Part shown: piece by piece, positions 25,601 to 32,827 of the stretch
How positions within the stretch are numbered: position 1 is the stretch's first letter
Layout: every line of letters begins with the position of its first letter
Origin: Armatimonadota bacterium
Lineage (GTDB): Bacteria > Sysuimicrobiota > Sysuimicrobiia > Sysuimicrobiales > Humicultoraceae
Assembly: GCA_016869025.1 (NCBI GenBank)
Contig: VGFA01000002.1
Span: forward strand, 62,001-126,000
Length of the DNA: 64,000 nucleotides
Direction of reading: 5' to 3'
Program-made: the position numbers and the translations under genes
Notes under the pieces: model-generated
The model's input: the letters and a program-made list of their open reading frames with translations, nothing else
Told to the model about the DNA's origin: nothing
The model's database searches: none

Positions 25601-25846
25601 TTGCCTGAACCCCCCCATCGTCTTGTAGCGCTGGAACAGGTCCTTGTAGGTCCTGCCCCAGGCGTGGTGTATGCCCATCGGGTTGTTGGCGGTGATCGGG
25701 CCGTCCAGGAAAGAGAATCGGCGCGGCGAGTCCTCGTTGCGACGCAGGTAACGCGTCAGGATCCCCTGCTCGTCCCACCAATCTTGGACCTCTCGCTCGA
25801 GCGCGGGGAAGTCCGTCTTTGAAGACACAGCGGCGAAGCGTGGCAT
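22673..25846 (-). CDS. ileS: Isoleucyl-tRNA synthetase
   Basis: 1,057 residues, class I synthetase. The catalytic domain starts [24 protein letters not shown], where the HIGH box is written GIHH; an editing domain follows ([36 protein letters not shown]). The second signature reads [10 protein letters not shown] in place of KMSKS, after [11 protein letters not shown]. The C-terminal anticodon domain includes [10 protein letters not shown], as in the long IleS2-type enzymes; no C-terminal zinc finger of the IleS1 type is seen. I chose the ATG at 25846, nine bases after AGGGGG, over the ATG at 25855 and the upstream TTG. Expression is under a T-box leader. The unusual but coherent motifs suggest a subfamily variant rather than a dead enzyme. 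Confidence 0.95.
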   Translation of the reverse strand: [1057 protein letters not shown]

Positions 25847-25862
25847 CGCAACCATCCCCCTG

Positions 25863-25895
25863 ACAACAATAAAGCACCCCGCCCTCAAGGACGGG
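25863..25895 (-). terminator. Rho-independent terminator of the ileS T-box leader
   Basis: On the minus strand CCCGTCC and GGGCGGG pair around a TTGA loop (25878-25895), directly followed by TGCTTTATTGTTGT. It lies immediately after the T-box sequence, whose 3' half overlaps the region needed for the competing antiterminator, as in transcriptional T-box riboswitches. Confidence 0.75.
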
Positions 25896-26120
25896 ATGCG
25901 CCCGTGGTACCACCCTGATTCCGGTCGACATCTACCCAGCGTGTCGGCCGGCGCTCCAGCTCCTGATCTCGGCGGAGTCCCCGGCGGCGCCTACGCGAAC
26001 GATCCGTTCGGGCCGCGGCTTGGGGGTGATGAGGATCGGCATCCGCGCCGCCGGGCTCCCACCGGCTCCCGGCTCGCTCGCGCGCGGGATCGCCGCCCCG
26101 TCCCCGTCATCGCCAAATGT
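25863..26120 (-). promoter_or_regulatory. T-box riboswitch (ileS leader)
   Basis: The conserved T-box core AGGGTGGTACCACGGG is at 25901-25916 on the minus strand; its TGGT would pair with the ACCA end of tRNA-Ile. It is followed by the terminator and then ileS 16 bases later. Upstream lies about 200 bases of GC-rich leader with potential stem I pairing, for example GATGA near 26112 with TCATC near 26026. An ATC in CCGATCCTC is a candidate isoleucine specifier, but I cannot settle the specifier loop by eye. Uncharged tRNA-Ile would stabilise the antiterminator and allow ileS transcription. This leader accounts for the 390-base gap between ileS and the divergent glycosyltransferase gene. Confidence 0.85.
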
Positions 26121-26126
26121 GGCGGT

Positions 26127-26135
26127 AGTGTAGCA
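26127..26135 (-). promoter_or_regulatory. Extended -10 promoter candidate for the ileS leader
   Basis: The minus strand reads TGCTACACT, an extended -10 element (TGn followed by TACACT), with no good -35 match at 17 bases. The transcript would start near 26120, just before the predicted base of T-box stem I (CGCCACATTTGGCG). Confidence 0.45.
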
Positions 26136-26236
26136 CGGTCCGCAAGCGCGCGTCCAGCGGTAGGGCGGCCTTGCAGGGAGATTGAGGGCCGCGGCGAACA
26201 CACCCACAGGACTGTCACGTGCGGTCGGGGAGACTC

Positions 26237-27223
26237 GTGAAGGTCTGCCTGTACCTCGAGCACAGCCAGGACTCCTCCTGGAGCGGCGGCATCCGCCAGG
26301 CCTACGAGAACCAGGTGCGGGCGCTCCTGGCAGAGGGCATCTCGGTCACGAGCGACCCTTCCGAGCCGTTTGACATCTTGGACCTGCATACAATCGGACC
26401 GCGATCGTTCTACCTGGCAGAGAAGTACAGCGGCCACCGACCGCTGGTCATCCACGGCCACACGACGGCCGAGGACTTCGCTAACTCCTTTGTCATGAGC
26501 GACGCGCTGGCCCCGATGTTGGGACGCCTGCTCACCCATTACTACAACAAGGCCGACCTCCTCATCGCACCATCGCAGTACACCGAGCAGGTACTGCGAC
26601 GGCACGAGGTGGACCGTCCGATCGAGGTGGTCAGCAATGGCGTGGACCTGCGCCGCTTCGAGTCGTTGCGCCGGGCCCGGTCGCTGGGGCGGGGCCGGTA
26701 CCGACTGCGGGGCACCGTGCCGTTCTCGGTGGGACTCGTGCTGCTGCGCAAGGGGGTGGATCTGTTCTGCGATACCGCGCGCCTTCTTCCTGACCTCACG
26801 TTCGCGTGGTTCGGCCGCATACACAAAGCGGTGAAACCCGAGACGCTGCGCATAGTTGAAACGGCACCGCAGAACGTGCGCTTCACCGGCTACGTGGAGA
26901 AGGTGGAGGAGACCCACGCATCCGGTGACATCTTCTTCTTCCCCAGCGCCGTGGAAAACGAAGGGATCGCGATCCTGGAGGCCGCGGCGTGCGGCCGCCC
27001 GCTGGTGCTGCGCGATGCTGAGTGCTTCGCCGGCCGCTTCAGGAACGGCGTCAACTGCCTGATGGCCAAAGACCCGGACGGGTTTGCTTCCCACCTGCGG
27101 CGCCTTGCCGACGATGTCGCCCTGCGGGTGCATCTGGGCGAGGAGGCACGGCGGTTCGCCGCGGCGCACTCGCTCGAGCAGGTAGGGCGGAGATTGCGCG
27201 AGATCTACGCCCGGCTGTCGTAG
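26237..27223 (+). CDS. Glycosyltransferase family 4
   Basis: About 328 residues from the GTG at 26237 after GGGGAG; an in-frame GTG at 26219 is possible. It is a single-domain-pair GT-B enzyme: the first half has KVCLYLEHSQDSSWSGGIRQ, HGHTTAEDF and ADLLIAPSQYTEQVLRR; the second half has VVSNGVDLRRFE, FRFTGYVEKVEE-like sequence and FFFPSAVENEGIAILEAAACGRPLV, which holds the E-x7-E donor-binding motif. It resembles archaeal-style GT4 mannosyl- or glucosyltransferases, but donor and acceptor are unknown. It is transcribed divergently from ileS and its last 19 bases overlap the end of the convergent GT2 gene. Soluble, with no membrane helix. Confidence 0.88.
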   Translation: MKVCLYLEHSQDSSWSGGIRQAYENQVRALLAEGISVTSDPSEPFDILDLHTIGPRSFYLAEKYSGHRPLVIHGHTTAEDFANSFVMSDALAPMLGRLLTHYYNKADLLIAPSQYTEQVLRRHEVDRPIEVVSNGVDLRRFESLRRARSLGRGRYRLRGTVPFSVGLVLLRKGVDLFCDTARLLPDLTFAWFGRIHKAVKPETLRIVETAPQNVRFTGYVEKVEETHASGDIFFFPSAVENEGIAILEAAACGRPLVLRDAECFAGRFRNGVNCLMAKDPDGFASHLRRLADDVALRVHLGEEARRFAAAHSLEQVGRRLREIYARLS

Positions 27224-28554
27224 GGCTGCGAGCGCGCGCCCTCGTGGCTGGTCTTGCGCCAGTCCCGAGCGCCCGTCAGCGCGCCGTAGATGTACCGGCG
27301 GATGGCCAGCGGCACGATCACCATCGTGTGGAACGAAAACAGGGTCCACCGCACCAGGACGCCGGCCAGCCGCCACGGCGAGAACCCTACCTCGGCGGTG
27401 ATCGCGGCGAGCATGCCGACCGTCAGCAGGCCTGAGGCGGCCGCCATGACCGCACGAGGGAGTTGGAGGTAGACAACCGCCTCGTACGCCAGGCCGATCA
27501 TGGCGTAGATGTATCCCGTGAGGACCGCCAGCGCGCTCAGCAGGGCCCCCGATAGGAAGAACAGCATGTCCACCCGCCGCAGCAGCGGGACCCGGCCGAA
27601 GAGAATCTGTGGCAGGTAGTCGCCCAGACAGAGCAGGGCGCCTTCGAACCACCGCTCACGCTGCCGTATCAGGTCACGCAGCGCGACGACCCCCTCCTCC
27701 CACACCTGTGCCTCGTAGCAGTACCGGATCTCCCACCCGCGCAGCGCCAGCCGCACGCTGAGGTCAATGTCCTCGGTCAGGGCCTCCTCGTTCCAGCCGC
27801 CCACATCCTCCAGGGCCTCGCGCTTCACGATCAGGCCGTTGCCGGCCAGACAGACGAAGGCGCCCACGGCCTGTCGCGCCCGCTGCAGCAGCGTTTGGAA
27901 CACGCGGTACTCGTCGGCCTGCACGCGCGTCAGCCAGTTGCGGCCGGGGTTGTGCACAAGCCGGCGGCCCTGCACCGCGCCCGTGCCCGGATCGGCCAGG
28001 TGTGGGACCATCTGCGCGACCACGTCCGGGCCCAGCCGCGCGTCGGAATCAAAGACCGCCAGGAGCGCGCCCCGGCTCTGGGCAATCCCAACCTGCAGCG
28101 CCGCGGCCTTGCCGATGCTACCCGGCACGGTCTGCACCACCTTCACGGGTAGCTCGGTCTGGAGCCCTTCGAGCAACTCGAGGGTGCCGTCGGTGGAGTG
28201 ATCGTCCACGACGATCACCTCGATCTCGCCGTCGTAGGACTGTGCGCAGGCGGAGCGCACCGAGCCCTCGATGACGCAGACCTCGTTCTTGGCCGGGATG
28301 ATGATGCTCACCATCGGTGCAACCGGCCACCGGCCGGGCGAGGGGCGGCGGGTTGCCACGCCGAGCAGCAGCACTGCACCCCCGAAGATGGCCAGCACCA
28401 GGAACAGGTACTGCAGCCAGACAAGGTCCACAACGTAGTAGCGGAACCAGAGGGCGTCCCGGTAGGTGATGCTCGCTGCCACCAGGGCGATCCAGCCCGC
28501 GGCCAGGCTGGCGAGCACCAGGTGCCGAACCGTAGCTGGCCGCATGCGCATCAT
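27205..28554 (-). CDS. Membrane glycosyltransferase family 2 (processive type)
   Basis: 449 residues. Two N-terminal helices (about 10-30 and 42-65) precede the GT-A domain, with VSIIIPAKNEVCVIEGSV, VVDDHSTDGT, the DxD-type VFDSDARLG, the acceptor motif LTEDIDLSVRL and the processivity motif RQRERWFEG. Three or four C-terminal helices follow (about 325-420). This is the architecture of cellulose-, hyaluronan- and poly-N-acetylglucosamine-type synthases and related glycolipid transferases. The product cannot be assigned. Its start overlaps the mtnA stop... reading in transcription order, mtnA follows GT2 upstream-to-downstream in reverse: mtnA ends at 28551 and overlaps this start by four bases, so mtnA and GT2 are translationally coupled. 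Confidence 0.9.
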   Translation of the reverse strand: MMRMRPATVRHLVLASLAAGWIALVAASITYRDALWFRYYVVDLVWLQYLFLVLAIFGGAVLLLGVATRRPSPGRWPVAPMVSIIIPAKNEVCVIEGSVRSACAQSYDGEIEVIVVDDHSTDGTLELLEGLQTELPVKVVQTVPGSIGKAAALQVGIAQSRGALLAVFDSDARLGPDVVAQMVPHLADPGTGAVQGRRLVHNPGRNWLTRVQADEYRVFQTLLQRARQAVGAFVCLAGNGLIVKREALEDVGGWNEEALTEDIDLSVRLALRGWEIRYCYEAQVWEEGVVALRDLIRQRERWFEGALLCLGDYLPQILFGRVPLLRRVDMLFFLSGALLSALAVLTGYIYAMIGLAYEAVVYLQLPRAVMAAASGLLTVGMLAAITAEVGFSPWRLAGVLVRWTLFSFHTMVIVPLAIRRYIYGALTGARDWRKTSHEGARSQPYDSRA

Positions 28555-29603
28555 CCGCTTCCCCTGACCCTGCCGGCAAGCGCGGCCAGGCTGCGGTCGA
28601 ACGGTGGAGTCGCCACGCCGGCCTCGGTGACGATCGCGGTGACCAGGTCGTGGGGGGTTACATCGAAGGCCGGGTTCCGGACCTCGACGCCCTCAGGTGC
28701 GATTCGGGATCCCGCGACGTGGGTGACCTCGGCGGCGGCGCGCTCCTCGATGGGAATCGCGGCGCCGTCCGGGCAGGCCAGGTCCACGGTCGAGACGGGC
28801 GCGGCCACGACAAACGGCAGGGCGTGGGCCCGCGCCAGCACTGCCAGCGTGTAGGTCCCGATCTTGTTGGCGACGTCGCCGTTGGCCGCGATCCTGTCCG
28901 CGCCCACGATTACCCGGTCCAACTCGCCGCGGGCCATCAACGCGCCGGCCGCGTTGTCGGTAATCAGCGTGGAGGGGATGCGGTGTTGCAGCAGTTCCCA
29001 GGCGGTCAGGCGGGCACCCTGCAGCACCGGGCGCGTCTCGCACGCGAACACGTGTATCCCCTTGCCGGCCTCGCGTGCCGCCCGCAGGATGCCGAAGGCC
29101 GTCCCGTACCCTGCGGTCGCCAGCCCGCCGGTGTGGCAGTAGGTCAGGATGCGCTCGCCCGGGCTGATCAGCGCCTCGCCCAGCTGGCCTATCGCCCTGT
29201 TGGCGGCGCGGTCTTCCTCGGCAATCGAATCGGCCTCGCGGCGCAGCAGTGCCGCGAAGGCATTACCGTCCTCCTCTTGCGCCTCCCGCGCCGCCGCGAG
29301 CATCCGCTCCACTGCCCAGCGCAGGTTGACGGCCGTGGGGCGGGCCGAGGTCAAGATCGCCCCTGCTGCCTCCACCGCGTGAAGACGGTCGGCGCGCGGG
29401 AGCGTGGCGGAGCGGGCGGCGGCCAGGGCGACGCCGTATGCAGCCGCCATACCGATCGCCGGCGCTCCACGCACGCGGAGACCCCGGATCGCGCCGGCCA
29501 CCTCTTCGGGCGTGGCGCAGGAGACCACCTGCACGTCGTGCGGCAGCAGCGTCTGGTCCACCAGACGCACAACGCGGTCGTCCAGCCATACGGTCTCAAA
29601 CAT
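28551..29603 (-). CDS. mtnA: S-methyl-5-thioribose-1-phosphate isomerase
   Basis: 350 residues from the ATG at 29603 (MFETVWLDD). MtnA converts methylthioribose 1-phosphate to methylthioribulose 1-phosphate in methionine salvage. Family landmarks are VRGAPAIGMAAAYGVALAA, TYCHTGGLATAGYGTAFG with the catalytic cysteine, and IVGADRIAANGDVANKIGTY with the catalytic aspartate. It belongs to the eIF2B-alpha-like fold; some homologues act on other ribose 1-phosphates. No other mtn genes are nearby. It lies 38 bases after sepF and overlaps GT2 by four bases. Confidence 0.95.
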   Translation of the reverse strand: MFETVWLDDRVVRLVDQTLLPHDVQVVSCATPEEVAGAIRGLRVRGAPAIGMAAAYGVALAAARSATLPRADRLHAVEAAGAILTSARPTAVNLRWAVERMLAAAREAQEEDGNAFAALLRREADSIAEEDRAANRAIGQLGEALISPGERILTYCHTGGLATAGYGTAFGILRAAREAGKGIHVFACETRPVLQGARLTAWELLQHRIPSTLITDNAAGALMARGELDRVIVGADRIAANGDVANKIGTYTLAVLARAHALPFVVAAPVSTVDLACPDGAAIPIEERAAAEVTHVAGSRIAPEGVEVRNPAFDVTPHDLVTAIVTEAGVATPPFDRSLAALAGRVRGSG

Positions 29604-29641
29604 GACTGCCTTCTGCGAAAGAGCGGGTGGCGGGCGTGACG

Positions 29642-30043
29642 TCAAGTCATGGGAAAGAGGGCGCGCGGCTCGTCGCGCGCACTCTCGGCCGTAACCGTAA
29701 CGGTGTTGGGAGCAAACAGGAAGATCTCCTCGCCCACGCGCTGCATCTGCCCGTCCACGGCATAGGCAACACCGCAGACGAAGTCCACTATCCGCCTGGC
29801 GAGTTCGCGCTCGGCATCCTGGAGATTGACGATGACCGGCCGGCGGGCCTTCAGGCACTCCGCCGCGGCCAGGGCATCGTCGAGACTACGCGGTTCCAGC
29901 ACGACAATCTCCATCTGCCGGTTCGCGTGCAGGCTCAGCACGGGCGCGCGGCGGGGCTTCGTCTCCCCGTCCTCGCCCGGTGCGGCGGCCGCGTCCTCCT
30001 CGGCAAAGCCCAGGAACGACCAGAACCTCTGCATCGCACTCAC
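29642..30043 (-). CDS. sepF: Cell division protein SepF
   Basis: 133 residues. SepF polymerises into rings, binds FtsZ and tethers it to the membrane by an N-terminal amphipathic helix. The helix is visible (MQRFWSFLGF), followed by an acidic linker and the SepF core (MEIVVLEPRSLDDALAAAECLKARRPVIVNLQDAE, ARRIVDFVCGVAYAVDGQMQRVGEEIFLFAPNTV). The start may be 30043 or the methionine three residues later. The neighbour order yfiH-yggS-sepF is the conserved ylmD-E-F arrangement; here ylmG, ylmH and divIVA are missing. FtsA is also encoded in the window, so two FtsZ anchors coexist. Confidence 0.95.
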   Translation of the reverse strand: MSAMQRFWSFLGFAEEDAAAAPGEDGETKPRRAPVLSLHANRQMEIVVLEPRSLDDALAAAECLKARRPVIVNLQDAERELARRIVDFVCGVAYAVDGQMQRVGEEIFLFAPNTVTVTAESARDEPRALFPMT

Positions 30044-30132
30044 CTCACACCTCCCGCTCTCTCCTCCCTCCCTGGATCCGGCCTCTCCCGTGGCCTTGGA
30101 CTATCGATCAACGAACCGGGCGCCTGAATGGA

Positions 30133-30816
30133 CTACCGATCGCCGAACAGGGCGCGCCCGATGCGTACCATTGTCGCGCCTTCCTCGATCGCCACCTCGA
30201 AGTCGCCCGACATGCCCATCGAAAGATGGCAGAATCCCTCGCCGGCAACCCCGGCCCGCAGGCTATCCCGAAGCGCCCGTAACTCCCGAAAGACCGGCCT
30301 GACTGTCTCCGGGTCGCTGGCAAGCGGCGCCACCGTCATCAGGCCGATCGGGTCGAGGGACCTGCACGAGCGCAGCCGCCCTACCAGATCCACCGCCGCA
30401 CCAGGAGCGAGTCCGTGCTTCGTGACCTCGCCGGCGACGTTCACCTCTACAAGGACCCGGATCCGCCGGCCGGCCTCACCCGCTGCCCGATCCACTGCCT
30501 CCGCGATCCGAAGGCCGTCGAGGGAGTGGATCACCTGAAACCACCCCACGGCCAGCCTCGCCTTGTTCCGCTGCAGGTGTCCGACCAGGTGCCAGCGAGG
30601 GCCTGGACCGACCGCCTCGATCTTGGGAACTGCCTCCTGGACCCTGTTCTCGCCCAGATCCCCCAGCCCTGCGGCTACGGCCTCGCGCACCCGCGCAGCG
30701 CCGACGCCTTTCGTCACTCCTATCAGCGTCACCGAGGCCGGGTCACGACCGGCCCGTTCGGCGGCGCGGGCGATGCGTTCCACGACCGCCCTGTACCGTT
30801 CCTCAATGCCAGTCAC
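30133..30816 (-). CDS. PLP homeostasis protein, YggS/YlmE/PROSC family
   Basis: 227 residues, a single-domain TIM-barrel protein that binds pyridoxal phosphate and helps control B6 and amino acid pools. The PLP lysine lies in TLIGVTKGVGAARV, followed by DLGENRVQEAVPKI, WHLVGHLQRNKAR, VLVEVNVAGEVTKHG, GLMTVAPLA and the phosphate-binding LSMGMSGDFEVAIEEGATMVRIGRALFG. It is preceded by the disrupted yfiH and followed by sepF. Confidence 0.95.
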   Translation of the reverse strand: MTGIEERYRAVVERIARAAERAGRDPASVTLIGVTKGVGAARVREAVAAGLGDLGENRVQEAVPKIEAVGPGPRWHLVGHLQRNKARLAVGWFQVIHSLDGLRIAEAVDRAAGEAGRRIRVLVEVNVAGEVTKHGLAPGAAVDLVGRLRSCRSLDPIGLMTVAPLASDPETVRPVFRELRALRDSLRAGVAGEGFCHLSMGMSGDFEVAIEEGATMVRIGRALFGDR

Positions 30817-30825
30817 GCCACGGCG

Positions 30826-31601
30826 TTATTCGGCAGTAGGGAGGGAATCCCTGCGCTCGGGTGCGGCGATGAAGGCGGCCATCCTGCCGGTCCGCCCGGA
30901 TCGGCGGTGCGAGAAGAACAGGGCAGGATGGCAGACAGTGCACAATCCTGCTCCGGCGATCGCCAGGGGCCGCACGCCGGCGGCCTCCATCTGGCGGCGG
31001 TTCGCCTCCCAGAGATCGAGGAACCATCGGCCTCTCGAGGACGGCCGCAAGACGGCATCGCGCCAGGGCCAGCAGGCAAAGGCCTCCGCGACGTCCGCGC
31101 CCACCTCGTAGCAGCAAGGGCCGATCGCCGGACCGATCGCTGCGGCCAGGTCCTCTGGCCTGCTGCCGAACGCGTCTGCCATTGCCCGGACCGCTGCCGG
31201 AGCAGCACCGACCGCGGTCCCGCGCCAGCCCGCATGGACCGCGGCCACGGCGCGACTGGTCGGATCAAGGATCAGGACCTGCGCGCAGTCCGCGGAGTGC
31301 ACGGCCAGGACGACAGCAGGGTCGCAACGGCCACGTCGCGCCCGTGCACCTGTGAGGCCTCGACCTGGCCGGATGCGTCGCGGCCGAGGGCCGCCAGAGC
31401 CCGCGCCCGGTTCTCGCGCACGGCCTCTGCCTCGTCACCCGCGCCGCTGCCGAGGTTCAGGGTATCAAACGGAGGTCCACTGACGCCGCCAGCGCGGGTG
31501 GTGAAAGCGTGAAGCGCGCCCGCTGCCTCCAGCGCCTCCGAAACCAGCAGCAGCAGACCGCCGCGGCGCTCCCAGCGCCAACCCGGAGGCAGGTCGGGCA
31601 G
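30826..31601 (-). pseudogene. yfiH: yfiH (purine nucleoside phosphorylase, laccase-domain family), frameshifted with an apparent internal deletion
   Basis: Two frames together give one YfiH/YlmD protein. The upstream frame (about 31601 to a TGA at 31272) reads ALHAFTTRAGGVSGPPFDTLNLGS and EASQVHGRDVAVA, with the first zinc histidine. The downstream frame (from about 31325 to 30826) reads PAVVLAVHSADCAQVL, VHAGWRGTAVGA and GPCCYEVG, with the other ligands. They join near 31320-31328, where the frame changes and roughly 20 residues usually lying between VHG and ADC are missing. No ATG, GTG or TTG start is visible for the upstream part before the phnE stop. Either the gene is broken or the assembly has an error here. 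An active enzyme would cleave adenosine and inosine. Confidence 0.75.
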
Positions 31602-31605
31602 CGTG

Positions 31606-32772
31606 CTAGACGACCTTCTCGCGCACCACGGCGCTGAGGTAGTCCATCGCGGCGACCACGAGCGTGATCGCCCAAACCGCTGTGGCCGCCTGCTTCCACT
31701 GCAGCAGGTTGATGTACTGCATCAGCAGGAAGCCGAGCCCGCCGCCGCCCACGAACCCGATCACCGTGGACATGCGCACGTTGATGTCCCACCGATAGAT
31801 CGTGAACGCGATGAAGGGCGGCACGATCTGGGGCACGACCGCGTAGCGCACGACCTGCAGCATCGAGGCGCCGGTCGCGGTGATCGCCTCGATCGGCCCG
31901 GGGTCTATGGACTCGATCTGCTCCGAGTACAGCTTGCCCAGCGAGGCGATCGAGTGAATGCCCAACGCCAGTACCCCGGCGAACGGGCCGATGCCGACCC
32001 ACACGGCGAACACCGTCGCCAGGATCAGGGGCTCGATGGAGCGGGCGATGTTGAAGACGGTTCGGATCATATAGTAGACGAAGGTCCCGATGGGGTTGCG
32101 TGCCATCAAGTTCTTGGCGCCCAGGAACGACAGCGGCACGGCGAGGACCACGCCCAAAGTGGTGCCCATAAGCGCCAGAAACACGGTCTCAACCATCCGG
32201 AACAGGGTCAGGCGCAGCGCGTTGCTGGGTCCCAGCGTCGTGCCTTCCAGGCCGACCTGGGCCATGATGTGGTGCGCCGCGCCTATGACGTTGGGCACCG
32301 TTACGGTCGCCTGGAACCGGCCCGAGGCATCGGTGCTCGCCTTGGTGAGATGCACCTTCACGCCGGATTGGTCGAACCAGATCACGTCAACCGGGCGCGA
32401 CGGCGCAAAGCCCTCGCCTGAGACGGTCACGCGAGCGCCGATCGCCGCCTGCGTGGGACTAATGGTGATGCGACCGGGACCGCGGGTCTCCAAAGGAGCC
32501 GGGGCCGCGGCGCCGTCCAGGCCGATGCCGGTGTTCGCTACCTGCACGCGGGGCCGGCGTTCAATCAGGTCGGGACGGATCAGGTCGGTGAGCAGCGGCG
32601 TGATCAGGTAGGCCTTGCGTCCGAGCTCGCCCAGGTTGATCTGGGTGACCTGCCAGCCGTAGGCGTAGATCACGCCCACGAAGATCAACCACAGGATGAC
32701 ACGCAGGGCCCCGGCACCCGGCCGCGGGACCTCCGGCGCGCGCGGGGTCCGTGTCTCGGTGTTGGATCCCAT
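31606..32772 (-). CDS. phnE: Phosphonate-type ABC transporter permease with inserted extracellular domain
   Basis: 388 residues, over 100 more than a usual PhnE. After one N-terminal helix (about 22-42) comes a roughly 110-residue hydrophilic region (about 75-188) whose part ISPTQAAIGARVTVSGEGFAPSRPV and following strands look like an IPT/Ig-like domain. The usual permease core then follows (VETVFLALMGTTLGVVLAVPLSFLGAKNL, SIEPLILATVFAVWVG, the EAA-type loop SIDPGPIEAITATGASMLQVVRYAVVPQI, RMSTVIGFVGGGGLGFLL). It would form the membrane channel with PhnC and PhnD for phosphonate, phosphite or phosphate uptake. It ends four bases before the yfiH region. Confidence 0.9.
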   Translation of the reverse strand: MGSNTETRTPRAPEVPRPGAGALRVILWLIFVGVIYAYGWQVTQINLGELGRKAYLITPLLTDLIRPDLIERRPRVQVANTGIGLDGAAAPAPLETRGPGRITISPTQAAIGARVTVSGEGFAPSRPVDVIWFDQSGVKVHLTKASTDASGRFQATVTVPNVIGAAHHIMAQVGLEGTTLGPSNALRLTLFRMVETVFLALMGTTLGVVLAVPLSFLGAKNLMARNPIGTFVYYMIRTVFNIARSIEPLILATVFAVWVGIGPFAGVLALGIHSIASLGKLYSEQIESIDPGPIEAITATGASMLQVVRYAVVPQIVPPFIAFTIYRWDINVRMSTVIGFVGGGGLGFLLMQYINLLQWKQAATAVWAITLVVAAMDYLSAVVREKVV

Positions 32773-32827
32773 GTCGCTCCCTCTCGCAGGCGTCTGCCAG
32801 GCGACCGGCGGGCCGGCCGATGCTGGC

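Noticed and set aside
27205-27223. Nineteen-base tail-to-tail overlap of two glycosyltransferase genes as a sign of misassembly
   Set aside because: Both proteins end in plausible places and convergent overlaps of this size are common in compact genomes.
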